46,559 nt of DNA from Gemmatimonadota bacterium (lineage in GTDB: Bacteria; Gemmatimonadota; Gemmatimonadetes; Palauibacterales; KS3-K002): assembly GCA_020344015.1 (NCBI GenBank), contig CP070812.1:570382-616940 (forward strand). The letters are read 5' to 3'. Made by a program: the position numbers and the translations under genes. Positions 9,409 through 17,643 of the stretch are shown piece after piece (the stretch's first letter is position 1; every line of letters starts with the position of its first letter). A model generated the notes under the pieces. That model had not been told where the DNA came from. It saw nothing but the letters and a program-made list of their open reading frames with translations, and searched no databases.

Positions 9409-10511
9409 CGTATCTTCAACGTGCTCAGCGCGATCAGCGCTGCGAGCACCCCGGCGATCCAGAAGCGGACGACGACCTTCGATTCCGGCCACCCGAGTTG
9501 CTCGAAGTGATGGTGTAACGGCGCCATGCGGAAGATGCGCCGGCCTTGCCCAGTACGTTTACGCGTGTACTTGAACCAGCTCGTTTGCAGAATGACCGAA
9601 GACGCCTCGGCCACGAACACGGCACCGACAATCAGCAACAGGAATTCACCTTTGATCAAAACGGCCACCGCGCCCAAAGCACCACCGAGCGCCAGCGAGC
9701 CGGTGTCGCCCATGAACACATCCGCGGGGTGGCTGTTGAACCAGAGGAAGCCCAACGCGGCACCGGCGAGCGCGGCGCAGAAGACGGATAGTTCACCGAC
9801 GCCCGGGAGATAGAAGAGGCCCAGGTAGTCCGAGGCGTCAACGCGGCCGATTAGATAGGCGAAGACGCCGAACGTGCCGCCGGCGATAGCGGCGAGCCCG
9901 GACGCGAGACCGTCGAGCCCATCCGTTAGGTTCACCGAGTTCGCGCTGCCGCTTACCACGAGAGCGACGAACGGGATGAAGAACGGCGCCCAGATCACCA
10001 GCCGCCACTCCTTGAAGAAGGGCAACGTGGTGTGATTCACCGGATAGTCGCTCAGCGGATACTGCCAGAGGAGATAACCGAGCAGCAGGCCGAGAGCGAA
10101 CTGGCCGACGAACTTGTAGCGCGCCACCAGGCCACGCGACTCGCGCTGGACGACTTTCATGTAGTCATCGACAAAGCCGAGCAGGCCCATAGCTGCTGTC
10201 AGGCCGAGCGCGATGAGCACATACGAATTGTCGAGGCGCGCCCAGAGGACCGTTGGAATAACGACGGCGGCCAAGATGATGAGGCCGCCCATCGTCGGGG
10301 TACCGGCTTTGTCGAGATGTGCGTGTGGCCCGTCGAGCCGCACGACCTGGCCGATACCACGTCGCTGCAACCAGCTGAGGATCGGCGGGCCGGTGACGAA
10401 GGCGATGAGCAGGGCAGTAACCGTCGCGCCACCTGCCCTGAACGTGATGTACTGGAACAGGTTGAACACAATGTGCTTGTCGGCCAGCGGAAAGAGGAAT
10501 TCGTAGAGCAC
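9405..10511 (-). CDS. mraY: Phospho-N-acetylmuramoyl-pentapeptide transferase MraY
   Basis: Integral membrane enzyme that transfers phospho-MurNAc-pentapeptide to undecaprenyl phosphate, forming lipid I. The 368-residue protein has about ten transmembrane segments. Diagnostic motifs are GTPTMGGL near the first cytoplasmic loop, the aspartate pair in FVDDYMKVVQ, NSVNLTDGLDGLASGL, and the histidine-rich MAPLHHHFEQLGWPESKVV close to the C-terminus. The start is GTG at 10511 with GAGG about 8 bases upstream. It lies 12 bases after murF. Confidence 0.97.
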   Translation of the reverse strand: MLYEFLFPLADKHIVFNLFQYITFRAGGATVTALLIAFVTGPPILSWLQRRGIGQVVRLDGPHAHLDKAGTPTMGGLIILAAVVIPTVLWARLDNSYVLIALGLTAAMGLLGFVDDYMKVVQRESRGLVARYKFVGQFALGLLLGYLLWQYPLSDYPVNHTTLPFFKEWRLVIWAPFFIPFVALVVSGSANSVNLTDGLDGLASGLAAIAGGTFGVFAYLIGRVDASDYLGLFYLPGVGELSVFCAALAGAALGFLWFNSHPADVFMGDTGSLALGGALGAVAVLIKGEFLLLIVGAVFVAEASSVILQTSWFKYTRKRTGQGRRIFRMAPLHHHFEQLGWPESKVVVRFWIAGVLAALIALSTLKIR

Positions 10512-10523
10512 GATCGTCCCTCG

Positions 10524-11918
10524 CTAACCTGCCGTACCTGAACCTGACTCTCCCCCGGCCCCGAAGTCGCGCTCGAACCAGGGGATCGCCCGCTCGAACT
10601 TCATGCCCCGCGATGCCTTGAGCAGAACGAATTCGCCACCTGCCAGGCGCGCCGCCAGCTGCCGATAGGCGTCGTCCAGCTGCGGCTCGAGGATCAACGC
10701 CTCGTGCGCCCGGGTCCCGGCGCGAGCGAACGCTCCCACGAACGCGCCGGTCGCGGCGATCAGCTCGACGCCGGCGTCGAGCATGAGGCCCGCCACTTGC
10801 TCGTGCAGCACAGCCGAGCGGGCGCCTAGTTCCAGCATCGTCCCGGCGAGGACCGCGCGCCGGCGACCTGCGGCGAGCGCGCTGAGCGCATCGAGCGCAG
10901 CCAGAAACGACGCCGGATTCGCATTGTAGCAATCGACGAGCAGCGTGAGATCGCGAAGTCGACGCACCTCACCACGCATCGGTGGCAACTCGGCGTTCGC
11001 CAACCGCTCGGCCGCCCGCTGCGGATCGACACCTAGTAGGGACGCCAGGACGACGGCAAACAGCGCATCGCGTATCAGGTGCGTGCCGAAGCCTCTGAGG
11101 TCGAAGTCCGTGCCGGCCCATCTCCACACCACACCGTCGCCGGTGACCGACCAACTCTCCGGTCGTTCGTCGGCCGCCGCGTCCAGCCCGACGCTCCACA
11201 CCTCGGGATAGCGCCCGCGTGCCTGCTCCACGAGCTCGGGTGGCTCATCGCCGACCAGGGCGACACCTCCGGCCCGCATGGTGGAGAGGAGTGACAGCTT
11301 CTCGTCGAGGACCCCCCTCAAGTCACCGAGCCCCTCGAGGTGGCCCTCGCTCACCGTGGTGACCACCACGTAGTCGGGCTCCGCAATGCGGCCCAAGCGC
11401 TCGATTTCGCCGCGCTGATTCGAGGCGAGCTCCAGCACCCAGATTCTCGCGCCCTCGGGCGCCGCCAAGATCGAGAGCGGAAGGCCCACGAGGTTGTTGA
11501 AGTTCCCCGGACTGCCGTAGGCCTCGCCCCCCAAGGCGGCCATCGCAAGCTCGCGCGTCGTCGTCTTGCCGCTCGTCCCCGTTATCGCCACGACGATGGG
11601 ATCCAGAACCGACCGCCGCGCTGCAGCCAATCGGCCCAGCGCATCCAGGGAATCGCCAACGACGAACAGCTCGAAGTCGGCCGGGAGATCGTCGGGGCGA
11701 CGCTCGACCACCGCGCCGGCGGCTCCGGCCTCAGCCGCAGCGCCGACGAAATCGGCCCCATCGAACCGCTCACCCCGCAACGCGACATACAGCTCTCCAG
11801 GACGAAGACTGCGGGTGTCGGTCGAGACACCCGAGTACGTGCGTGCGGCCGCGCCCGTCGCTGGGAGGCCAAGAATCTCGCACAGGCGCTCGCTCGTCCA
11901 GGAGAACCGCGCCATCAT
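10524..11918 (-). CDS. murF: UDP-MurNAc-tripeptide--D-alanyl-D-alanine ligase MurF
   Basis: Last cytoplasmic Mur ligase, adding D-Ala-D-Ala to the UDP-MurNAc-tripeptide. The 464-residue protein shows GVSTDTRSLRPGELYVALRG near the N-terminus, the ATP loop AITGTSGKTTTRELAMAAL, the MurF motif PGNFNNLVGLPLSIL, NQRGEIERL, and VDCYNANPASFLAALDAL in the C-terminal domain. The order murE-murF-mraY is canonical. Tandem ATG codons at 11918 and 11915 overlap the murE stop (ATGA). Confidence 0.96.
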   Translation of the reverse strand: MMARFSWTSERLCEILGLPATGAAARTYSGVSTDTRSLRPGELYVALRGERFDGADFVGAAAEAGAAGAVVERRPDDLPADFELFVVGDSLDALGRLAAARRSVLDPIVVAITGTSGKTTTRELAMAALGGEAYGSPGNFNNLVGLPLSILAAPEGARIWVLELASNQRGEIERLGRIAEPDYVVVTTVSEGHLEGLGDLRGVLDEKLSLLSTMRAGGVALVGDEPPELVEQARGRYPEVWSVGLDAAADERPESWSVTGDGVVWRWAGTDFDLRGFGTHLIRDALFAVVLASLLGVDPQRAAERLANAELPPMRGEVRRLRDLTLLVDCYNANPASFLAALDALSALAAGRRRAVLAGTMLELGARSAVLHEQVAGLMLDAGVELIAATGAFVGAFARAGTRAHEALILEPQLDDAYRQLAARLAGGEFVLLKASRGMKFERAIPWFERDFGAGGESGSGTAG

Positions 11919-13372
11919 GTGCCTTCCCGACCGGCGCCGAGCAGATCCGCCACGATCAGCGCCTCGTCTAGCGGCCTGACCTCGTCGCCGACGACCTGAT
12001 AGTCCTCGTGTCCTTTGCCAGCCAGGAGGACCGTGTCCTCAGGGCCGGCGATCTCCAGCGCCCTGGCGATGGCGGCGCGGCGATCAACGACCACTTCGTG
12101 GTCCGCCGATCCAAGCCCCGGCAAGATGTCCGCGACTATAGCCTCGGGCTCCTCGCTCCGCGGGTTGTCCGAGGTGACGATGCTGTGGTCCGCGCCCTCG
12201 GCAGCCGCCCGCCCCATGAGCGGCCGCTTACCGGGATCGCGATCGCCTCCACAGCCGAACACCACAATCAGCCGCTTCCTCGCCAGCGGACGCAGCGCCG
12301 CCAGAGCGCGGCGTAGGGCGTCCGCTGTGTGCGCATAATCCCGCAGCACCAGCGGCCGCTCCGCCAAGACTTCGAGCCGCCCGGGCACCGGTGGCACGTC
12401 GGATAGCGCCTCGCCGATCACTTCCGCCTCCATACCGAGGACACTCGCCACTGCCGCCGCAGCCAGCGCGTTCGAGACGTTGAATTCGCCCAGCAACGGA
12501 AGTTCGACCTCTACCTCAGCCTCAGGCGCCACCAGCCTCCAGCGAGAACCGCTGCGCCCCAGCTGGACGCCCCGGGCCGTGAACTCGACGTCGCCCGCCA
12601 GGCCGAAGCGCACCGTTCGACGTCGCGGTAGATCCGACCAGGCCGGTTCGTCGGCGTTGACGACCAACGTCCCATCCGGTGAGACGAGATCGGCCAGCCG
12701 CGCTTTCGCCGCCCTGTATTCGTCGAAGTCGGAGTGATAGTCGAGATGGTCGCGAGACAGGTTAGTGAATGCTGCGACCTCGAAGGTCACTCCATCCACC
12801 CGGCCCTGCGACAGAGCATGCGATGACACCTCGGCGACTACGCACTCGACTTCGTCTTGTTTGAGGGCGGCCAAGCGGCCCGCGAACTCCACAGGTCCCG
12901 GCGTTGTCAACGCCGATTCTTCGCGCACGCCCGTAGCGGCGACGACACCCAGGGTGCCGATCGAGCCGCTGGCGAAGCGTCGCGCCAGGATGTGCCGGGC
13001 CAGGTGAACCGTGGTCGTCTTACCGTTGGTGCCGGTGACGCCGACGAGCCTCAGGCCGACGGCAGGCTCCCCATAGACGACTTGCGCCGCGAGGGCCGCG
13101 GCGCGCCGGCCATCGCTGACGTGTATCTGCAGCAGGTCGAGCTCGGCACGTGGGTGCTCGACGAGAGCCGCTACCGCCCCGGCCGCCTCCGCCTCCTTTA
13201 GGAAGTCGTGTCCGTCGTGTACGTAGCCTCGAATCGCGCAGTAAAGATCGCCGACGCCGACCTGGCGGGAGTCGGCGCTAATCCCCGAGACGGCGAGATC
13301 AACCGTAGGGCCGGGCCCCTGCAGGAGCCCGGCCGAGTCGAGACGCGCTAGGACATCGGCGATCGGTATCAC
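11915..13372 (-). CDS. murE: UDP-MurNAc-dipeptide--meso-diaminopimelate ligase MurE
   Basis: Adds the third residue of the stem peptide. The C-terminal motif SDNPRSEEPEAI contains DNPR, the signature of meso-diaminopimelate specificity; lysine-adding enzymes differ here. This supports an mDAP-type peptidoglycan. Other motifs are GISADSRQVGVGDLYCAIRG, the ATP loop GVTGTNGKTTTVHLARHILA, VSSHALSQGRVDG and DYAHTADALRRAL. The protein is 485 residues. The start is GTG at 13372 in a GTGA overlap with the ftsI stop. Confidence 0.96.
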   Translation of the reverse strand: MIPIADVLARLDSAGLLQGPGPTVDLAVSGISADSRQVGVGDLYCAIRGYVHDGHDFLKEAEAAGAVAALVEHPRAELDLLQIHVSDGRRAAALAAQVVYGEPAVGLRLVGVTGTNGKTTTVHLARHILARRFASGSIGTLGVVAATGVREESALTTPGPVEFAGRLAALKQDEVECVVAEVSSHALSQGRVDGVTFEVAAFTNLSRDHLDYHSDFDEYRAAKARLADLVSPDGTLVVNADEPAWSDLPRRRTVRFGLAGDVEFTARGVQLGRSGSRWRLVAPEAEVEVELPLLGEFNVSNALAAAAVASVLGMEAEVIGEALSDVPPVPGRLEVLAERPLVLRDYAHTADALRRALAALRPLARKRLIVVFGCGGDRDPGKRPLMGRAAAEGADHSIVTSDNPRSEEPEAIVADILPGLGSADHEVVVDRRAAIARALEIAGPEDTVLLAGKGHEDYQVVGDEVRPLDEALIVADLLGAGREGT

Positions 13373-15399
13373 CCCGCTCCAGATGGGTTACTCGGTCGAA
13401 CCGGTGGGCTGCGCTCGCTGCCCGAGAGAACCACCCGCTCGCCCAAGCGCAACATCGTTCCGACCGCTGGCTCCATCGACTCAACACGTCCACCTCCACG
13501 CACGGCCACCCGCCAACCTGCCTGGTGCAGCCGGTGTGCGGCGGCACGTAGCGACAGGCCTTTGACGTCGGGCAGCAGCTCCGCGACCCGAAATGCACTG
13601 CTCGCGTTATCATCGCGGGCCCTGAGCAGCGGCGTGTCGAGCGCGAAAACATAAGGGCCACCGGTCGGCGCCAGACCCGCTGATACTCCCGCCTGTTCGT
13701 CCGGAATTTCCGGCTCCCCCATTAGCGGCGGCGCCGACCAGTAGCTTCCCGCAAGAGCAGCGCGTACGGCGGTGCGCATGACCGGGGCTGCGGTCGCGCC
13801 TCCGTAGTACGGCCCACTCGGCTCGTCCAGTTTTACCAAGATCACCAGTTGCGGATCGTCCGACGGTATGAGGCCGACGAACGACGATGTATATGAGTGC
13901 CCGTCGTAGCCCAACTCCTCGTCGAAGCGCCAGGCCGTGCCTGTCTTGCCGGCGACACTCAGGCCACGGACACCAGCGCTGCGGCCCGTGCCCTCGGCCA
14001 CGGCATCGGCAAGCACCCGCCGAATAGCGGAGGCGATCTCCTCCGACACGACGCGGCGGATGACCTCCGAACCTGTTTGCCAGCGCATCGTCCCATCGGC
14101 AGACCGTGCCTCGCGCACGAGCCGCGGCCGCATGAGGACGCCGCCGTTGGCGATCGCACCGTAGGCCATGACGAGTTGCAACGGTGTCACCGCTACCTCG
14201 TAGCCGATGGCCAGCGAGGCGCGGCTCTGTGCCGACCATTCCGAAGGGCGTCGTAGAAAACCGGGGGACTCGGAGGGGTAAGTTAGACCGGTAGGTGTCC
14301 CAAAGCCGAAATTTCGCAGGTAGCTGAACTGGACGCCCTTCGGAATGCGCTCGGCAAAAATCGCCATCCCCACGTTGCTGGAGACCGTAAGTGTCTGTGC
14401 AAGACTCAGCCGACCGTGGGGTGTTTCATCTCGGATCGTTCGACCGGCCGCTCGATACAGCCCTATGCCCGTATCGACGCTGTCGGAAAAATCGGCCAGT
14501 CCCTCCGCCAGGAGTGCCGCCACTGTGAATGGTTTCAGCGTCGAGCCGGCTTCGTAGGGTTCCGTCGCCGCCGTCAGGTGCGGCTCGCGCCCGCGCAGCC
14601 GCTCGCGCCGGCTGGCTGCGGCCAGTAGTTCGCCGCTCTTGGGGTCGAGGATCAACAAGTCGCCGCCGCTCGCGTTCGACTCGGCGACCGCCTCTTCCAG
14701 CACCGACTCGGCGAGCGCCTGCATCTCGGCGTCTATCGTCAGATAGATGTCGTGGCCGGGGCTCGGCGGAGCGATCTCCACCGTGAGCCAGGCGGACGAG
14801 GCGCCAGTGGCATCTTTCCGCGAGAGGCCCAAACCGGGCTGGCCGGCAAGCACCGAGTCGAAGCTGAGTTCCAAACCGCTCAGTCTATGACCCGCCTCGA
14901 TCACGCGGCCGATGATCTCGGCTGCCAGGTCACCGCGCGGGTACGAGCGACTGACGCGCACCTCGGCGTGCAGCCCTTGGGGGAAACGGTCCTTTAGCTC
15001 ATTCAGCTCGAGCGCCGAATAGAGGCCCGGCAGCCGGAACCAGCCCGCCTTACCCTCAGCGACCAGGCGCGCCTTCTCCGGCTCGAGATCCACCGCGCTC
15101 CGCAATGCAACCGCGGCGGCTTGAGGATTACGCAACTCCTTTGGCGCGACATACAGTTCGTAGTCCGTCCGGCTAACCGCCAGCTCGCGACCCTCGCGGT
15201 CGTAAATCGTTCCACGCGGCGCTGGGAGTGGATCTCGATACTCGTGCTGGTTGATCGACCTTGCCTGCCAACGCTCGCCCTGCAGCACCTGCAACTGGAA
15301 GGCGCGAGCCAGCACCACCCCGCACGCCAACAGCAATGACAGCTGCAGCAAGCCGTGTCTCAGATGGCGGCGGCGAGCCTGTCGCGCTTCCGACCTCAC
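13369..15399 (-). CDS. ftsI: Septal peptidoglycan transpeptidase FtsI/PBP3 with C-terminal PASTA domain
   Basis: Class B penicillin-binding protein that crosslinks septal peptidoglycan with FtsW. Domains in order over 676 residues: basic cytoplasmic tail, one transmembrane helix (about 16-33), pedestal domain containing PAPRGTIYDREG at 59-70, and transpeptidase domain. Catalytic motifs are SxxK at S286-K289 (GSTLKP), SxN at S340-N342 and KTG at 485-487. A single PASTA-like domain occupies about 605-665 (ELLPDVKGLSLRAAAHRL and following). PASTA domains on the division transpeptidase are common in Gram-positive and some deeply branching lineages but absent from enterobacterial FtsI. The start is GTG 15399 overlapping the ftsL stop (GTGA). 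Confidence 0.95.
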   Translation of the reverse strand: MRSEARQARRRHLRHGLLQLSLLLACGVVLARAFQLQVLQGERWQARSINQHEYRDPLPAPRGTIYDREGRELAVSRTDYELYVAPKELRNPQAAAVALRSAVDLEPEKARLVAEGKAGWFRLPGLYSALELNELKDRFPQGLHAEVRVSRSYPRGDLAAEIIGRVIEAGHRLSGLELSFDSVLAGQPGLGLSRKDATGASSAWLTVEIAPPSPGHDIYLTIDAEMQALAESVLEEAVAESNASGGDLLILDPKSGELLAAASRRERLRGREPHLTAATEPYEAGSTLKPFTVAALLAEGLADFSDSVDTGIGLYRAAGRTIRDETPHGRLSLAQTLTVSSNVGMAIFAERIPKGVQFSYLRNFGFGTPTGLTYPSESPGFLRRPSEWSAQSRASLAIGYEVAVTPLQLVMAYGAIANGGVLMRPRLVREARSADGTMRWQTGSEVIRRVVSEEIASAIRRVLADAVAEGTGRSAGVRGLSVAGKTGTAWRFDEELGYDGHSYTSSFVGLIPSDDPQLVILVKLDEPSGPYYGGATAAPVMRTAVRAALAGSYWSAPPLMGEPEIPDEQAGVSAGLAPTGGPYVFALDTPLLRARDDNASSAFRVAELLPDVKGLSLRAAAHRLHQAGWRVAVRGGGRVESMEPAVGTMLRLGERVVLSGSERSPPVRPSNPSGAG

Positions 15400-15698
15400 A
15401 AGGAGCCTCCCGACGCCGTAGGTGGCAGATCGCTCAGGTCGAGGTACACAAGCTCATCCTCGCTCGGCAGGTGGAGCCCTAACGACTGCGCGGCATGCAC
15501 GATTCGCGAGCGACTGCGCAGGTACTCGACCCTCTGTCGCAACTCGTTCTTCCGCACCAACGCGGTTTCCTGCTGATTATCGATCGCGCTGACCTGCTCG
15601 GCGATCGCGCGGCCGCGAGCACCTCGATGTACCGCGATGAACATCCCAGCGAGAAGCAGCATCGCCGAAACGGCGGTTAGCATCCCGCGGAGCCTCAT
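15396..15698 (-). CDS. ftsL: FtsL-like divisome membrane protein
   Basis: Small bitopic protein of 100 residues: a transmembrane helix at about 5-24 (GMLTAVSAMLLLAGMFIAVH), then a periplasmic coiled-coil-like helix (AIAEQVSAIDNQQETALVRK and following), and a tail with LGLHLPSEDELVYLDL. The family is too divergent to recognise by motif, so the assignment rests on size, topology and position between rsmH and ftsI. I chose ATG 15698, which overlaps the rsmH stop (ATGA) and has GGGAG 8 bases upstream. The in-frame ATG at 15713 would add five residues inside rsmH. Confidence 0.85.
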   Translation of the reverse strand: MRLRGMLTAVSAMLLLAGMFIAVHRGARGRAIAEQVSAIDNQQETALVRKNELRQRVEYLRSRSRIVHAAQSLGLHLPSEDELVYLDLSDLPPTASGGSL

Positions 15699-16627
15699 TC
15701 GCCCCGCTCCCAAGCGCGAAGACGCGCACTCCGCGCCCGCGGATTACCCTCCACCTCGGCCGCCGACGGCCGCTGCGGCGAGCGAGTGAGCTCGCGACCG
15801 AGCGCTCGACCGCGACACCGACAAACGGGGATGCCCGGCGGGCAGACACATTTGCGGCTCCAATCGCGGAATGAGCGCTTCACTAGCCTGTCCTCGAGCG
15901 AGTGGTACGCGATGACTACCATGCGGCCGGTCGGAGCGAGCAGATCGCGGAGGGAAGGGAGCGCACGCCGCAGCGAATCGAGCTCGCGATTCACCGCTAT
16001 GCGCAGCGCCTGAAAGATCCGAGCGGCATCAGACGCGGCGACCGCCCTCCCCCAAACCCTCTCCATGACCTTCATCAGATCGTCGCTCGTCTCAAGCGAC
16101 ACGTCCTCCCGGCTCCCGACGATCGCCGTCGCGAGCCGCCTGGCGCGTCGCTCCTCGCCGAAGTTGCGAAATATCTCGGTCAGTTCATCCGCCGAGAGAC
16201 CCGACAGCAACTTCGCAGCCGTCGGTTCCGGTCCCTCGCGGAACATCCGCATATCGAGTGGAGCGCCTTGGCGGAACGAGAACCCGCGCTCCAGATCATC
16301 GATCTGGTGGGAGGACACCCCCAGGTCCAACAAAACTCCAGCCAATGCGCCCTCCCCCAGATCGAACAAGTCACTCACATCCGCGTAGTCGCCTCTTGCA
16401 AACCGGACGCGCTTGCCAAAGCCCTGCAACCGTGCACGCGCTTCATCCTGCGCCTCAGGATCTCGATCCACGGCCAGCAGCTCGACTCGTTCACCGGCTC
16501 GCAGAATCGCCTCCGCGTGTCCACCGCCTCCCACAGTCCCGTCCAGGAACAGGCCGCCCCGCTCGGGCGCCAGGTACCGCAACACCGCTTCCGTCATCAC
16601 CGGCGTATGGAACGTGCTGGCGCTCAA
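15695..16627 (-). CDS. rsmH: 16S rRNA m4C1402 methyltransferase RsmH (MraW)
   Basis: SAM-dependent methyltransferase that modifies the 30S decoding region and is almost always the second dcw gene. The 310-residue protein starts with the family opening STFHTPVMTEAVLRYL and contains the SAM loop FLDGTVGGGGHAEAIL, LLDLGVSSHQIDDLERGFSF, and the C-terminal VIAYHSLEDRLVKRSFRDW. A C-terminal cysteine pair is present in CVCPPGIPVCRCRG. The only usable start is TTG at 16627; AGGAG lies just 2-3 bases upstream, a tight spacing. A gap of about 250 bases separates it from mraZ. Confidence 0.95.
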   Translation of the reverse strand: MSASTFHTPVMTEAVLRYLAPERGGLFLDGTVGGGGHAEAILRAGERVELLAVDRDPEAQDEARARLQGFGKRVRFARGDYADVSDLFDLGEGALAGVLLDLGVSSHQIDDLERGFSFRQGAPLDMRMFREGPEPTAAKLLSGLSADELTEIFRNFGEERRARRLATAIVGSREDVSLETSDDLMKVMERVWGRAVAASDAARIFQALRIAVNRELDSLRRALPSLRDLLAPTGRMVVIAYHSLEDRLVKRSFRDWSRKCVCPPGIPVCRCRGRALGRELTRSPQRPSAAEVEGNPRARSARLRAWERGE

Positions 16628-16679
16628 GGCTCCTGCCGGGTTAGCGGGCCATCACGCGGGACGCCCGGACGACCCTCCT

Positions 16680-16877
16680 TCACCTGACAAATAGGACGGT
16701 GGACAGACGGCGTTGCCCTACCCCTAGGTCCACACAGCCCTCCCCCTGCCACCTGCCCACCGTCCCAATCTTTGGGTCCAGCAACTGACGGCCATCGCAC
16801 CTCTCATCACAGACGAGCGATTCCCCCACGACCCGCCCATCACCCAACTCGACCGTCAGCGCCGGGCCCAGCCACAT
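16680..16877 (-). other. Spacer between mraZ and rsmH with a doubtful 65-codon frame
   Basis: The 249 bases between mraZ and rsmH contain one open frame on the coding strand, from an ATG at 16877 that overlaps the mraZ stop by one base (TGATG). Its conceptual product is rich in Gly, Val and Arg, has no hydrophobic helix or known motif, and no clear Shine-Dalgarno of its own. It may be a small translated frame coupled to mraZ, or just the leader of rsmH. I see no recognisable structured RNA here. I do not claim it as a gene. Confidence 0.25.
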
Positions 16878-17308
16878 CACACGAGGATCTGCCGAACGAA
16901 CTCCTCAAAGCCCGGTTCGGCCTCCCTCGTCGTGTTTTCAAATAGCTCCGGGTTCCAGATCTCGATCTTATCCAGCACTCCGACGATCAGCGCCTCACTA
17001 TCCAACTGCGCCGCTCGTTGCAGCCGCTCCGGCACCAGGATCCGGCCCTGCTTGTCGGGGATCACCTCGACCGCGTTCGCCGTCAGCCCCAACACCCTGC
17101 CCCGCGCCTTGGGCTGCCGCCGCAGAAGCTCCCCTAGGCGCTCCTCCACCGCCACCCAGGTCCGCGCCGGATACAGGAACAGCGCCGGTTCCACGGCGTG
17201 GATCAGGACGAAACCACCCTCCCCGGCGGCGCGGCGAAATGGTGCCGGCAGCGCCAGGCGGCCCTTCTCATCCAGCTGATGGAGGTAGCTCCCCAAGAAG
17301 CCGGTCAA
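16877..17308 (-). CDS. mraZ: Transcriptional regulator MraZ
   Basis: DNA-binding protein that represses the dcw promoter from its own upstream repeats in species studied. The 143-residue protein has two SpoVT/AbrB-like repeats, each with its signature: DEKGRLALPAPFR near the N-terminus and DKQGRILVPERLQ near residue 88. The start is TTG at 17308; an excellent GGAGG lies 6 bases upstream and no ATG or GTG competes. It is the first gene after the promoter at 17415-17443 and the GTGGG array at 17380-17414, so autoregulation is likely. Confidence 0.95.
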   Translation of the reverse strand: MTGFLGSYLHQLDEKGRLALPAPFRRAAGEGGFVLIHAVEPALFLYPARTWVAVEERLGELLRRQPKARGRVLGLTANAVEVIPDKQGRILVPERLQRAAQLDSEALIVGVLDKIEIWNPELFENTTREAEPGFEEFVRQILV

Positions 17309-17379
17309 GTAAATCCTCCCCCGGAAGGCTCGCTTGGGCCCGGTCGGCGGGATCCGGGCACCGCTAGGTGGGCGAGAGA

Positions 17380-17414
17380 TGCACTTCCCACCACTTTACC
17401 CCACTCCGACCCCC
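17380..17414 (-). promoter_or_regulatory. MraZ operator-like array (10-base-spaced GTGGG repeats)
   Basis: On the coding strand four decamers follow each other in register: GGGGGTCGGA (from 17414), GTGGGGTAAA (from 17404), GTGGTGGGAA (from 17394) and GTGCATCTCT (from 17384). MraZ of E. coli and Mycoplasma binds direct repeats of a GTGGG/TGGGN element spaced by about one helical turn. The array begins directly after the -10 element of the dcw promoter, over the transcription start, a good position for repression by MraZ. The second and third units match best; the first and fourth are degenerate. Confidence 0.7.
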
Positions 17415-17443
17415 AAGCTAGTGACCTGTCCCCACTGCGTCAA
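17415..17443 (-). promoter_or_regulatory. Promoter of the dcw cluster
   Basis: On the minus strand a -35 TTGACG (17438-17443) is followed after 17 bases by a -10 TAGCTT (17415-17420). Spacing is optimal for a housekeeping sigma factor. The predicted start is near 17408, giving a leader of about 100 bases before the mraZ TTG. A further GTGGG lies in the spacer at 17431-17435, on the same strand as the MraZ repeats downstream. Confidence 0.7.
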
Positions 17444-17490
17444 GGACTTCTCTTCTACGGGATCTCTTCGGGTGGGAACCGCCGATTCAG

Positions 17491-17570
17491 GTATTCGGGT
17501 ATTCGGGAATCAGGGACTGCGGGACTGAGGAGTTGGATCGGCTAATCCGTGGAATCCGTGGAATCCGTGG
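17491..17570. repeat. Short tandem repeats in the gap between the TPR gene and mraZ
   Basis: Three short perfect or near-perfect tandem arrays sit together: two copies of GTATTCGG (17491-17506), two near copies of GGGACTGM (17513-17528) and three exact copies of AATCCGTGG (17544-17570). Unit lengths differ (8, 8 and 9 bases), so this is a patchwork of slippage-type microrepeats and not one family. They lie between the terminator at 17585-17630 and the dcw promoter; no gene covers them. Confidence 0.85.
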
Positions 17571-17584
17571 CACACGGGAACGCG

Positions 17585-17630
17585 GGAGCAAGAAAACTCG
17601 GGGATCCGGGGAGCTAATCCCCGAATCCCC
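17585..17630 (-). terminator. Intrinsic terminator after the exported TPR gene
   Basis: Read on the minus strand, 14 bases after the TAG stop of the TPR gene, arms at 17619-17630 and 17600-17611 form a 12-pair stem (one G-U pair) closed by a 7-base loop ATTAGCT. The stem is followed by GAGTTTTCTT. This is a good rho-independent terminator and would insulate the dcw promoter from upstream transcription. Confidence 0.75.
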
Positions 17631-17643
17631 GAACCCCTGGATC

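Noticed and set aside
9409..9492. N-terminal extension of MurD
   Set aside because: It lies wholly inside mraY, reads as Arg-rich out-of-frame sequence, and a GTG at the mraY stop gives a normal MurD length.
16628..16876. Structured RNA such as RNase P or a riboswitch in the mraZ-rsmH gap
   Set aside because: The stretch is too short for RNase P RNA and I found no conserved core of a known riboswitch.
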